Positions 36,404-43,890 of a DNA stretch of 64,000 nt are shown here, piece after piece. The position numbers and the translations under genes are program-made. The notes beneath the pieces are model-generated. The model worked only from the letters and a program-made list of their open reading frames with translations, had not been told where the DNA came from and made no database searches. Within the stretch, counting starts at the first letter, position 1, and every line of letters begins with the position of its first letter. Origin of the DNA: Parabacteroides sp. (GTDB lineage Bacteria; Bacteroidota; Bacteroidia; Bacteroidales; Tannerellaceae). Location of the stretch: contig DXVO01000021.1 in the NCBI GenBank assembly GCA_019417325.1, positions 124,001 through 188,000 of the forward strand. Direction: 5' to 3'.

Positions 36404-36450
36404 GTACCTTTTCAAAATGAAAAGGTACGGGTTTCAAAATGGAAAGGCGG
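36404..36450. promoter_or_regulatory. Tandem palindromic upstream activator sites
   Basis: GTACCTTTTCA and TGAAAAGGTAC (36404-36428) form a perfect palindrome with AAA between them. A second, degenerate copy (TTTCAAAATGGAAAGG) follows at about 36432-36447, one to two helical turns on. Distance to the sigma-54 promoter is about 80-130 bp, typical for enhancer-binding protein sites; the likely binder is the regulator encoded at 36458. A further half site, GAAAAGGTA, lies near 36378. Confidence 0.7.
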
Positions 36451-36457
36451 CAGTGGA

Positions 36458-37798
36458 TTAAATACCGTATTCTTCTATTTTACGGTAGAGCGTGGTAAGT
36501 CCGATTTTCAATAAACGGGATGCCTCTGTCTTATTACCCTTTGTATATTGGAGGACTTTGGTGATATGGTGTTTTTCCATAGCGGCAAGTTCGAACTCGG
36601 AATAGTTTTTACAGGAGGCCTGCTCTATGGCTTGGTTTTGCATATCGATAGGGAGGTCTTGGCGGGTCAGTTGCCGGTCGCAAATAATCAGGCTACGCTC
36701 TATTACATTACGCAGTTCGCGGATATTGCCTTTCCAGTCGGCAGCTTTTAAGGCCTCTAAAAAGTCGGGAGCCATGCCTTCTACCTGTTTCCCTAACTTG
36801 ATGGAAAATTGCCGGATAAAAGAGTTTGCCAGCAATTCGATATCTTCTTTCCGTTCCCGCAGAGGGGGGATATGTATCTGGAAGACTGAAAGGCGGTAGT
36901 ATAAATCTTCGCGGAAGTTTCCGGCTTCGATTTCTTTTTTCAAATCCCGGTTGGTGGCGGATATGACGCGCACATTTACTTTGGTAGGCTTGGTATCGCC
37001 GATTTTTATATATTCTCCGGCTTCGAGTACACGCAGTAACTTGGCTTGCAATTCAAATGCCATTTCTCCGATTTCATCTAAGAAGATGGTTCCGTTGTCG
37101 GCTACCTCAAACAATCCTTTCTTATCTTTGGTTGCACCGGTGAACGAGCCTGCTTTATGTCCGAACAGTTCGCTTTCCAGCAAATCTTTGCTGAAAGCGG
37201 AGCAGTTTACGGCAACAAAAGCCTGGCTTTTTCGCTTACTGGCTTGATGAATGGCTTGTGCGAAAACCTCTTTGCCTGTTCCGGTTTCTCCGGTCAGTAA
37301 GACGGTCACATCTGTGACTGCCACTTTTTGAGCCAGTGAAATGACTTGCTGTATGCCTGCCGATTTTCCTTTTATCATCTCAAAGGAATAGGCTTGGGGG
37401 GAATCATCCTTTTTTGTTTTCTCCTTGATATTCATCCGGGCTTTTTCCATGGCGCGGCTGAGGAGCGGTATAATTTTATTATTGTCGTCTCCTTTGGTTA
37501 TATAGTCGAAAGCCCCGTTCTTAATCGCCTGGACACCATCCGGTATATTTCCGTGTGCTGTCAGTAAAATGACTTCTACCTCCGGATATGATTGTTTGAT
37601 GGTGGTAACTAAATTTACCCCGTTTCCGTCGGGAAGAAACACATCACACAACACAACCTGGAGGGGGTGTTCCTTTAACTGTTTCAGGGCAGACTGGCAG
37701 TTTGCCGCCTGGAAAACTTCATAACCTTCCAATTCAATGATACGCGAAAGCAATTTGCGTATTTGGGGCTCATCATCTACAATCAATATACTGTCCAT
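36458..37798 (-). CDS. Sigma-54-dependent NtrC-family response regulator
   Basis: A 446-aa regulator with an N-terminal receiver (phosphorylatable Asp52 in CDVFLPDG), an AAA+ domain (Walker A GETGTGKE, the GSFTGA loop that touches sigma-54, FLDEIGEM, and the RELRNVIERS end) and a C-terminal Fis-type helix-turn-helix (GNKTEASRLLKIGLTTLYRKI). The usual loop is GAFTGA; here Ser replaces Ala. It lies just upstream of the kdp operon and probably takes the place of KdpE, which in enterobacteria is an OmpR-type protein. The input kinase is presumably the one at 24236. Confidence 0.93.
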   Translation of the reverse strand: MDSILIVDDEPQIRKLLSRIIELEGYEVFQAANCQSALKQLKEHPLQVVLCDVFLPDGNGVNLVTTIKQSYPEVEVILLTAHGNIPDGVQAIKNGAFDYITKGDDNNKIIPLLSRAMEKARMNIKEKTKKDDSPQAYSFEMIKGKSAGIQQVISLAQKVAVTDVTVLLTGETGTGKEVFAQAIHQASKRKSQAFVAVNCSAFSKDLLESELFGHKAGSFTGATKDKKGLFEVADNGTIFLDEIGEMAFELQAKLLRVLEAGEYIKIGDTKPTKVNVRVISATNRDLKKEIEAGNFREDLYYRLSVFQIHIPPLRERKEDIELLANSFIRQFSIKLGKQVEGMAPDFLEALKAADWKGNIRELRNVIERSLIICDRQLTRQDLPIDMQNQAIEQASCKNYSEFELAAMEKHHITKVLQYTKGNKTEASRLLKIGLTTLYRKIEEYGI

Positions 37799-38480
37799 AT
37801 TCGCTTACTATAGAAATATCATAATGGGAGATTCATTCGGCTGCAAAAATAGTATATATTTATCAAGGACCTCCTATCTTTTTTCATCAAACGCTCATTT
37901 CCATAAAATTTTGAATTTCGAGTAGTTGTATTTCCTTTTATATTTCCTTTTCCTTTTGTAGGGGTTTTTGCAACATTAACCGGGGTTATTACTGCATAAC
38001 CCCTAGTTAATGCAACATAACCCCCAGTTAATGTTACATAACCCCTAGTTTTGTTGCATTAATTCCATGATCAGCATCGACTCCCTCTCTTTCCGGATAG
38101 GGTGTCTTTCAATTTAAGTTTATGAGCAATCTCTAATCCTTATTATAGCTGTACGGTAATACATTTCATAGTTACGAATCATGTAACAGATCATTGTGTA
38201 ATAGACTGCGAAGGATTGTTTTTTATAGAATAGAGGAAAAAACAAACAGATTCCTTTGTGGGTGATTAGACAAAACCGTATTTTTAGAAGCATAATACTG
38301 ATATTGATGGATTATCAGAATGTATATGATAAAAATCAAGATACAATATCATGTCTGACTTAATAAAAAATATGAGAACAACAAAAATGTACGTTTATAT
38401 AACAGACTCTTACGATGTGCAATAAGAAGTAAGTTGGATGATATTTTAGAAGAAGAGATTTAATAAGATACTTAGAGAAA
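37799..38480. other. Gene-free region between kdp regulator and cassette array
   Basis: About 680 bp without a credible gene; short frames lack coding character. It contains the CATAACCCC repeat cluster (37969-38058) and, at its right edge, the first recombination-site-like sequence of the array. The promoter of the regulator gene at 36458-37798 must lie near its left end. It is AT-rich towards the array. Confidence 0.6.
37969..38058. repeat. 21-bp tandem repeats (CATAACCCC type) with an inverted copy
   Basis: Three direct units of about 21 bp begin at 37995, 38016 and 38037 (CATAACCCCTAGTTAATGCAA and variants). An inverted copy, TGCAACATTAACCGGGGTTAT, lies at 37969-37989, so the first two can fold into a hairpin. 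Four copies are too few and too variable for a CRISPR array; a regulator-binding cluster for the gene at 37798 is possible. Confidence 0.75.
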
Positions 38481-38529
38481 ATAACAGCGAAGCATTAAAT
38501 GACCGCTGTTAGCATAACGTTAGCAACTT
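38481..38529 (+). repeat. Site R0: left border of cassette array, attI-like candidate
   Basis: AACAGCG and CGCTGTT (38483-38509) form a stem around AAGCATTAAATGAC. The site ends with GTTAGCAACTT (38519-38529), the exact reverse complement of AAGTTGCTAAC at the end of cassette 1 (39175-39185). Unlike all other sites, the boundary base is G (GTT, not ATT), and there is a second GTTAGCA 11 bp to the left. Both could mark a primary integration site. Confidence 0.6.
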
Positions 38530-38548
38530 GGAAATAAAAAAGAAAAAA

Positions 38549-39175
38549 ATGAATAATAATTCAATTCAAACCAATCAAATATGTCCTGTTTGCCATAGCT
38601 TTATGATTGAAGCTCCCAATGGCGTTTGCTCTGTTTGCCATGGTAAACACAAAAAGATGTATGAGCATAGTAGTTTTATGAGCAATGAATGGACTAAAAT
38701 TTCTCAAAATGGATTAAGTGCAGTAGAAGTTCTAATTGATATATTGGATAATATTGATGCAGATACAGGTACGGATGCAGATATAATTTGGCATAGACGT
38801 AGAGTATATTTCATGAAAGATATGGTAGAGCAACTTGGTTTAAGCTATTTTGCGCCTGCAACGTCTCAACAAATATTTGATTTTACTCAATCTGCAATAG
38901 ATTTTTGGAATGATAAAATCTCTCATAGAGAGGCAAAAGATAAATATGATAGCATGACAAGAATCCTTCAAAAGAAAGATATTACACAATGGGATTCCAA
39001 AAGTTTTCTTCTTTGGATGATTCAAGAAAGGGAAGATTTTGATTGGATTTGGGATCAATGGTTTGAATGTTTACATAATTGCATACCAGAACGATGTAAT
39101 GACAATATTTGGATCAGTCTTTTAGCCCAACATTTTTCAGAAGAAATAAATGCTTGGGTTAATGATGACAATTAA
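38549..39175 (+). CDS. Cassette 1: zinc-ribbon hypothetical protein
   Basis: The frame could start at TTG 38528, but ATG at 38549 is preferred because 38519-38529 belongs to the cassette border. The 208-aa protein has an N-terminal zinc ribbon (CPVCHSFM ... CSVCHG, two CxxC pairs) and a helical, tryptophan-rich body. Family not recognised. Its cassette is bounded by GTTAGCAACTT and AAGTTGCTAAC. By position in the array an immunity or defence role is conceivable, but nothing in the sequence proves it. Confidence 0.75.
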   Translation: MNNNSIQTNQICPVCHSFMIEAPNGVCSVCHGKHKKMYEHSSFMSNEWTKISQNGLSAVEVLIDILDNIDADTGTDADIIWHRRRVYFMKDMVEQLGLSYFAPATSQQIFDFTQSAIDFWNDKISHREAKDKYDSMTRILQKKDITQWDSKSFLLWMIQEREDFDWIWDQWFECLHNCIPERCNDNIWISLLAQHFSEEINAWVNDDN

Positions 39176-39231
39176 AGTTGCTAACAAACAGCACACCGCC
39201 TAAAGCGGCACGCTGCCAACCATTATCAATC
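39175..39231 (+). repeat. Array site R1
   Basis: Left core TTGCTAAC, inner stem-loop CAGC..CCGC/GCGG..GCTG around TAAA, right core ATTATCAATC (39222-39231). The right core is the exact partner of GATTGATAAC in R2 apart from the end base. Confidence 0.85.
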
Positions 39232-39246
39232 ATAAAAAGAAAATAT

Positions 39247-40074
39247 ATGAATATATCAGAATTTAGACAACGATATATAGATGCAATGAAAATGTCAGAA
39301 AGGGTGAAAATTGCAGAATTGTTCCGACTGGCGGATGATTTGGAAGCTACCAATAAGACGGAAGAGAATTATCGAATTTTGAGCGATATATTCAGTTATT
39401 TGTGCTATTACACGAAAGCTTATAATTATCTGTTAGCCGTTGCCAATAACCATAATACTAAGGATGCCAAAAAACTGTATCATCTCAAAGAAAACTCGGA
39501 AACAGATGGGAATAAATATGGCTTAAAGCGTCCTCGAAAGGTGAAAGACAGTGCTATCAAAATGCCGAACTTCAAGTATTGTTCCAAACCATTGGAAGCT
39601 GGATTATTTGAACTGGTTGATTCGCCACAGATATGCGACTGCTGCGGGAAAGGAACATCTATAATATATTCCGGTTCTTTTTACAGCGTTGAAGATATAA
39701 ATGTTCTTTGTCCGAAATGTATTGCTTCGGGTAAAGCATCAAAAAAATTTAATGGCGAATTTGTAGATTATGCAACTCTTTCCTCTGCAATTTCAGAAGA
39801 ATACAAAAAAGAACTATGCTACCGAACACCATCCTACAATGGATGGCAACAAGAATATTGGGTAGACCATTGCGAGGACTTTTGCGAATTTATTGCTTAT
39901 GTTGGTTGGAAAGAGATTATAGAAATGGGATTGGAAAACTCTGTTGAGTTCTCTCCTAAAGCTGAAGGTTATTCTGAACATAAAGAATATATCGTCAATG
40001 GTGGTTCATGCCAAGGCTATTTATTTCGTTGTCTAAATTGCAAAAAATATATCCTATATGTGGATTGTGATTAA
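39247..40074 (+). CDS. Cassette 2: CbrC (UPF0167) family protein
   Basis: ATG at 39247 lies 15 bp after the site; a longer frame from 39178 would run through the site itself. The 275-aa protein has a helical N-terminal part (residues about 1-95) and a C-terminal CbrC/UPF0167 domain with PNFKYCSKPLEAGLFE, a zinc site (CDCCGKGTSI and CPKCIASG), WQQEYWVDHCEDFCEFI and a late CxxC. CbrC is linked to colicin E2 tolerance in E. coli, and the family is common among immunity-type genes near polymorphic toxins. The N-terminal extension may be a separate module. Confidence 0.85.
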   Translation: MNISEFRQRYIDAMKMSERVKIAELFRLADDLEATNKTEENYRILSDIFSYLCYYTKAYNYLLAVANNHNTKDAKKLYHLKENSETDGNKYGLKRPRKVKDSAIKMPNFKYCSKPLEAGLFELVDSPQICDCCGKGTSIIYSGSFYSVEDINVLCPKCIASGKASKKFNGEFVDYATLSSAISEEYKKELCYRTPSYNGWQQEYWVDHCEDFCEFIAYVGWKEIIEMGLENSVEFSPKAEGYSEHKEYIVNGGSCQGYLFRCLNCKKYILYVDCD

Positions 40075-40077
40075 AGA

Positions 40078-40136
40078 GATTGATAACATGCACCTCAATC
40101 ATCCAAACGATGATTAGCTGCACCCCATTATCGGTC
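40078..40136 (+). repeat. Array site R2
   Basis: Left core GATTGATAAC, strong stem AATCATC/GATGATT flanked by TGCA/TGCA, right core ATTATCGGTC (40127-40136), which is the partner of GACCGATAAC in R3. Confidence 0.85.
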
Positions 40137-40157
40137 AAACAATAAAAACAGAAAGGT

Positions 40158-40691
40158 ATGAAACTAAGAGAAGAGATAGAACCAAAGATTGCTCAAGCGG
40201 AACAAATATTTCCACAAGTCTTGAATTTGATTCACGAATATGATAACGCTTGTGATAATGAAGATGATGATAAGTGCGAAGAGGTTGCCCGGCAACTATC
40301 CGAATTGACTGGCAAAGAGATTACAGAGGACGATTTGTTTGAACATTGGGAGGTCGATAGTGACTACCAGATAGCCTTTGGCTTCTCGCTTGCCGAAGCA
40401 CCTATACTTTCTTCTCCCTTATCTGAAGAAGAACTATTGGAGATTTTGCGGAGAATGAAAGTGCCTGAACATGAGACCTATTCCGAAATAGATGGAAATG
40501 CGCCATATGCAAATGAAGACCTTTGGTATTCTTTGAATGACTATTACTTCTCTTTATTAAAAAAGAATCTGAAACTGCACAAGAAGTTCAATTTGGCAAA
40601 CTTGTTCCATAGCCATTTAATAGATGGCAAATATATAGAATATACACCAAATGAAGTACTTGAAAAAATTTTGAATGTAATGAAAAAATAG
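40158..40691 (+). CDS. Cassette 3: hypothetical 177-aa acidic protein
   Basis: A soluble acidic protein, mainly helical, with a DNEDDDKCEEVARQLSEL stretch near residue 35 and a Tyr/Leu-rich C-terminal half. No family is recognised. High acidity and small size are common for immunity proteins that neutralise basic toxins, but this is only suggestive. The cassette is flanked by ATTATCGGTC and GACCGATAAC. Confidence 0.75.
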   Translation: MKLREEIEPKIAQAEQIFPQVLNLIHEYDNACDNEDDDKCEEVARQLSELTGKEITEDDLFEHWEVDSDYQIAFGFSLAEAPILSSPLSEEELLEILRRMKVPEHETYSEIDGNAPYANEDLWYSLNDYYFSLLKKNLKLHKKFNLANLFHSHLIDGKYIEYTPNEVLEKILNVMKK

Positions 40692-40746
40692 ACCGATAAC
40701 AAACAGCGTACCGCTTAAAACGGCACGCTACCGGACATTACCAATA
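40691..40746 (+). repeat. Array site R3
   Basis: Left core GACCGATAAC, inner stem AGCGT-CCG/CGG-ACGCT with single unpaired bases on each arm, right core ATTACCAATA (40737-40746), partner of TATTGGTAAC in R4. Confidence 0.88.
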
Positions 40747-40760
40747 AACAAATAATTGAA

Positions 40761-41048
40761 ATGTTAGATTTTAGCAATACAATGAATAATCATCACTTCG
40801 CTTTGAATGATGTTGAATTGAGAATATTACAACCTGTCTTTTTGGAGTTTCATGCAAAGACAGGATTGAGTATTGATGAATATGGAGATACAAGATTGAT
40901 ACCTCAAAATCTTGAATTACTTATTAATTTGGCAAATGATTATATAAAGACGTTAGATAAACAATCAATGAAAATTGTAATAGAGTTTATTAAGAATTTG
41001 CGTCCTATGATAATAGATAAAAACACAATTTGGGTAAGTGGAGATTGA
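40761..41048 (+). CDS. Cassette 4: hypothetical 95-aa protein
   Basis: A small, soluble, helix-rich protein with no signal peptide or membrane segment and no family I recognise. Start 14 bp after site R3, stop 2 bp before the left core of R4, so gene and cassette fit tightly. The cassette ends ATTACCAATA and TATTGGTAAC are complementary to each other and differ from those of the neighbours. Confidence 0.7.
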   Translation: MLDFSNTMNNHHFALNDVELRILQPVFLEFHAKTGLSIDEYGDTRLIPQNLELLINLANDYIKTLDKQSMKIVIEFIKNLRPMIIDKNTIWVSGD

Positions 41049-41050
41049 AA

Positions 41051-41110
41051 TATTGGTAACAAGAGAATGAACTGCCTTAACGGTCAGTTATTCACAAACC
41101 ATTAGCAACC
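41051..41110 (+). repeat. Array site R4
   Basis: Left core TATTGGTAAC, stem GAAT-AACTG/CAGTT-TTC around CCTTAACGGT, right core ATTAGCAACC (41101-41110), partner of GGTTGTTAAC in R5 with one G-T pair. Confidence 0.85.
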
Positions 41111-41126
41111 TAAATAACAAAAATAT

Positions 41127-41741
41127 ATGATGAACGAAAGGTTAAAAGCTGAATTTGAAGCATATAAAAACGACTTTGAACTTATAAGGCAACAAATTGA
41201 AAAAGAGGTCGTAAGAAATGAATATTATAAAAGTGAGTTTTATGAACTTACCCCATTCTCTTATCAGCGTAATGGTTTCAAACAAGGGAAGCCTGTAAAA
41301 CGTCCTGATACAATAAAAAGTAGCAAAAATCTTTGTGTATATGGATTTAATGATCAAGCAAAAATAATTGAAGTAAAGGCTGGTTGTTCGATTGAAAATC
41401 AATTCTATCACACCTTCCTATTTTATACTGACAATCTTGTGAAAAGTATTCTCTATGATAATGGCAAACATCTGATGAATGTATGTCATTACTTTTTCAA
41501 GGATGGAAAGCTGAATCGGTTGCTACTTTGTGGTAATTATGGTAGCCGTGAAGAGAATTACATCTATGATGGAAATGTCTTGACACATATTGAAATCAAA
41601 CAGTATAATGAAGAGGGGGAAAACGCTGGAGGCTTGGTTCACATATTCCAATATCAGGACGATGGGGCTTTAGACTCCATCACCAAATCATTTCCAAATG
41701 GATATTCTGAAATAATCTATAAAACAAAAAGAGGTTGTTAA
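41127..41741 (+). CDS. Cassette 5: hypothetical 204-aa beta-rich protein
   Basis: After a charged helical start (residues 1-35) the protein has repeated short beta-type segments (LCVYGFNDQAKIIEVKAG, HTFLFYTDNLVKSILYDNG, IYDGNVLTHIEIKQYNEEG, IFQYQDDGALDSITKSFPNG) that resemble the repeat units of YD/RHS-like or toxin-partner proteins. No exact family is assigned. ATG at 41127 or 41130 could be used; the first is 16 bp after the site. Confidence 0.75.
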   Translation: MMNERLKAEFEAYKNDFELIRQQIEKEVVRNEYYKSEFYELTPFSYQRNGFKQGKPVKRPDTIKSSKNLCVYGFNDQAKIIEVKAGCSIENQFYHTFLFYTDNLVKSILYDNGKHLMNVCHYFFKDGKLNRLLLCGNYGSREENYIYDGNVLTHIEIKQYNEEGENAGGLVHIFQYQDDGALDSITKSFPNGYSEIIYKTKRGC

Positions 41742-41790
41742 CAAACAGATGAAACATTTAAGGTGGTTTATCTGCCGGACATTACCAGCT
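41733..41790 (+). repeat. Array site R5
   Basis: Left core GGTTGTTAAC (overlapping the stop codon of cassette 5), stem CAGAT-AAAC/GTTT-ATCTG, right core ATTACCAGCT (41781-41790), a weaker partner of GGCTGATAAC in R6. Confidence 0.82.
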
Positions 41791-41810
41791 ATCAGAAATA
41801 AGTTAAGAAC

Positions 41811-41948
41811 ATGAACGTGATTGAACTAATAAGAATGATAAAATATTGGATGTCTGCCAACGATGAAAGCAAGGCTTTAGATAAGTTCTTTATCTTATTT
41901 GAGCAATTCTTAACTGAAAAGGCTGATAACAACCACCTAAACTGCTAA
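41811..41948 (+). CDS. Cassette 6: 45-aa peptide or gene stub
   Basis: A 45-codon frame with a helical, amphipathic N-terminus (MNVIELIRMIKYWMS...). Its last codons run into site R6 and the stop lies inside the site, whereas other genes stop at the site's edge. It may be the truncated remains of a larger cassette gene or a real small protein. The left/right border match is also the weakest of the good ones, as expected for a degraded cassette. Confidence 0.4.
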   Translation: MNVIELIRMIKYWMSANDESKALDKFFILFEQFLTEKADNNHLNC

Positions 41949-41978
41949 ATGTAGTTAGTTGCAAACCCATTATCTGCC
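41921..41978 (+). repeat. Array site R6
   Basis: Left core GGCTGATAAC, stem CTAAACT/AGTTAG around the loop, right core ATTATCTGCC (41969-41978), exact partner of GGCAGATAAC in R7 except the end base. Confidence 0.85.
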
Positions 41979-42008
41979 AGAATTTATTAATAATAAAATA
42001 TAGGAACA

Positions 42009-42464
42009 ATGATTAGGTATATAGAAAAAGGAGATATATTTCGCATTGACGGTGTGAGAAATTATGCTCACGGTTGTAATTGTGCCGGTGCTATGGGTAA
42101 AGGTATTGCCGTACAATTTAAGGACAAATATCCTGATATGTATCTTGAATATAAACAGTTATGTAAAGATGAGAAGTTCTGTCCCGGAGATGTATTTGAT
42201 TATGATTATGGCAACGGGCATATATATAATCTTGGCACTCAAGCAACATGGCGAACACGAGCTAAAATAGAGTATGTCGAGAAGGCAATAGTAAAGATGC
42301 TTGAGTTCGCCAATCGTGATAATGTAACGGCAATAGCTTTACCCGCAATCGGTGCAGGGTTAGGTGGATTAAAATGGGAGGATGTAAAAATTGTTCTTGA
42401 TAAGGTATCAAGCAACTATCCCGCTGTCGATTTATATGTCGTGGAAACTTATCAAGGCGAGTAA
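42009..42464 (+). CDS. Cassette 7: macro-domain protein, DarG-like
   Basis: A 151-aa single macro domain. It has the N-terminal ligand-binding stretch HGCNCAGAMGKGIAVQFKDKYP (reported here in part: NCAGAMGKG at about residues 23-31), GDVFDYD, and ALPAIGAGLGGLKWEDVK near residue 120. GxGLGGLxW together with GMGKGIA is the pattern of DarG/TARG1-type macro domains, which remove ADP-ribose from DNA or proteins. As a lone domain without a DarT toxin it may protect against ADP-ribosylating toxins from other cells; that role is inference. Confidence 0.88.
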   Translation: MIRYIEKGDIFRIDGVRNYAHGCNCAGAMGKGIAVQFKDKYPDMYLEYKQLCKDEKFCPGDVFDYDYGNGHIYNLGTQATWRTRAKIEYVEKAIVKMLEFANRDNVTAIALPAIGAGLGGLKWEDVKIVLDKVSSNYPAVDLYVVETYQGE

Positions 42465-42465
42465 C

Positions 42466-42526
42466 GGCAGATAACAAGCGGATCAATCTCCTAAAAGGTC
42501 GATTATTCGTCGAACATTATCTGCAT
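42466..42526 (+). repeat. Array site R7
   Basis: Left core GGCAGATAAC, stem CGGATCAATC/GATTATTCG with unpaired bases around TCCTAAAAGG, right core ATTATCTGCAT (42516-42526). Here the left and right cores also pair with each other. Confidence 0.88.
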
Positions 42527-42539
42527 AAAAATACAAAAT

Positions 42540-43430
42540 ATGAATGATAGGTTATTCAAAATATTAAAGAAAGTGTATTTCAAAAAGAAATACATCAAAG
42601 ATGAAAAAGGCTATCTCCGTGAAATTGATTGCGGAGATAAGTTTGATTGTGATACAAAGACAATTCATTATGCAACAAATAACTTAACTCCTGCCGAATA
42701 TGCTTATCTTATAGAGTCTGGTTATCCTGTAAATGAGGTCGTTCATTTAACACACAACCAATGTATTGAAAAATACAAGTTCGTTTTGCAGAACGAAAAT
42801 ATAAGCCTAAGAAGCTGTTTGTCTACCTTTGTTTGTGGATTTGGGAGTTTCCCAAGGGGCAGACAGCCGATTCTAAGTTATTTGTTTGCAAGAGCCGTTC
42901 CTATCCACAATTTTGTTGGAGATGGGTGCTGTCCGATTTGCTCAATTAAGGTAAATAACTGGTTGCAACGTGGAGAAGAAATCTTCAGGTTATATTATGG
43001 CTATGCGTGGAATGAAGGTTGGGACGCTTATGTAATAGACTTGGAAGAATTTTCCAAATTGCCACTATGCGAACCGACTGAAAATGACATTACGGTTTTT
43101 CGTACTCTTATTGATTACATTCGTAATGCTCCAGCAGAAGAAACACCTGGTAAGTTGGAACAAAGAATAAGAGCGGCAAAGATTATTCCCGGTTATGAAA
43201 AATATCGTTTTCGAGGTCAACTTATGGCACTTGCAGAACTTGGTATCATGCCAAATCCATATATAAAGCCTCTATTTGAAGGCTTTACACCGTTTGAAAA
43301 AAGATGTCATATGAGTGATAAAGTTACGACCAATTTCAGGTCTGATATAATCTTACCGCTTTCCGGATGGCGGGGAAGTAATCCCATAAATGAGGAACGG
43401 CTCAATGAATTATTTGGAGATATTATGTAA
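42540..43430 (+). CDS. Cassette 8: hypothetical 296-aa protein
   Basis: A soluble protein of unknown family. It has a basic N-terminus (ILKKVYFKKKYIKDEKGYLRE), a central region with cysteines that could bind zinc (GDGCCPICSIKVNNW) and a C-terminal part with YRFRGQLMALAELGIMPNPY. No signal peptide or membrane segment is present. It is the largest cassette gene upstream of the LRR gene. The CCPIC stretch alone does not allow assignment. Confidence 0.75.
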   Translation: MNDRLFKILKKVYFKKKYIKDEKGYLREIDCGDKFDCDTKTIHYATNNLTPAEYAYLIESGYPVNEVVHLTHNQCIEKYKFVLQNENISLRSCLSTFVCGFGSFPRGRQPILSYLFARAVPIHNFVGDGCCPICSIKVNNWLQRGEEIFRLYYGYAWNEGWDAYVIDLEEFSKLPLCEPTENDITVFRTLIDYIRNAPAEETPGKLEQRIRAAKIIPGYEKYRFRGQLMALAELGIMPNPYIKPLFEGFTPFEKRCHMSDKVTTNFRSDIILPLSGWRGSNPINEERLNELFGDIM

Positions 43431-43432
43431 CA

Positions 43433-43496
43433 TTGTAGATGACAAGCGGATAAATCTCCTACAAGGGCGATTATTCGCCAATCATCATTAGCATCG
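43433..43496 (+). repeat. Array site R8
   Basis: Left core TTGTAGATGAC, stem GCGGATAAATC/GATTATTCGC around TCCTACAAGGGC, right core ATTAGCATCG (43487-43496), which is an exact 10-bp partner of CGATGCTAAT in R9. Its stem is a close relative of that in R7. Confidence 0.85.
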
Positions 43497-43510
43497 AATT
43501 AATAAATAAA

Positions 43511-43888
43511 ATGAAGAAGCATACCAATAAAGGCATAAGACCGGAAGAAAATACAAAGGCTGATTTATTTCCTTTGAGATATTTCAATTTTGCTTTAGAA
43601 AATGTACAAAAAGCGGAAGAGAGTTTAAAGGTATTAGATTACGATGATGGTTGTCAGTATTTACTTGTAAATCTTGATATGTTAATCACAATCTGCAAGA
43701 AATATCCAACAACAGCCTCAATGGGGATTTATCGCCTAAATCGCAAGCAGCTTAAAGAAACATTTTATGAATGGTGGGAAAGGAATGAGAAAAAAATACC
43801 CTTAAAGTATCGTGCCGGAATAAAAGAAACAGCAGATAAACTTTTTAACGAATTGACAGAAATAAAAAGTTGGGCAAAATCAGAATAG
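43511..43888 (+). CDS. Cassette 9, first gene: hypothetical 125-aa protein
   Basis: A small basic, helix-rich protein (FALENVQKAEESLKVLDYDDGCQYLLVNLDML region) with no membrane segment and no recognised family. It shares one cassette with the Imm51 gene, which starts 2 bp after its stop codon; no site separates the two. Translation coupling and joint transfer suggest they act together or protect against one toxin, by inference only. Confidence 0.72.
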   Translation: MKKHTNKGIRPEENTKADLFPLRYFNFALENVQKAEESLKVLDYDDGCQYLLVNLDMLITICKKYPTTASMGIYRLNRKQLKETFYEWWERNEKKIPLKYRAGIKETADKLFNELTEIKSWAKSE

Positions 43889-43890
43889 CT

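Noticed and set aside
37969..38058. CRISPR array in the CATAACCCC repeats
   Set aside because: The units are directly adjacent with no unique spacers, number only three plus one inverted, and no cas gene is present.
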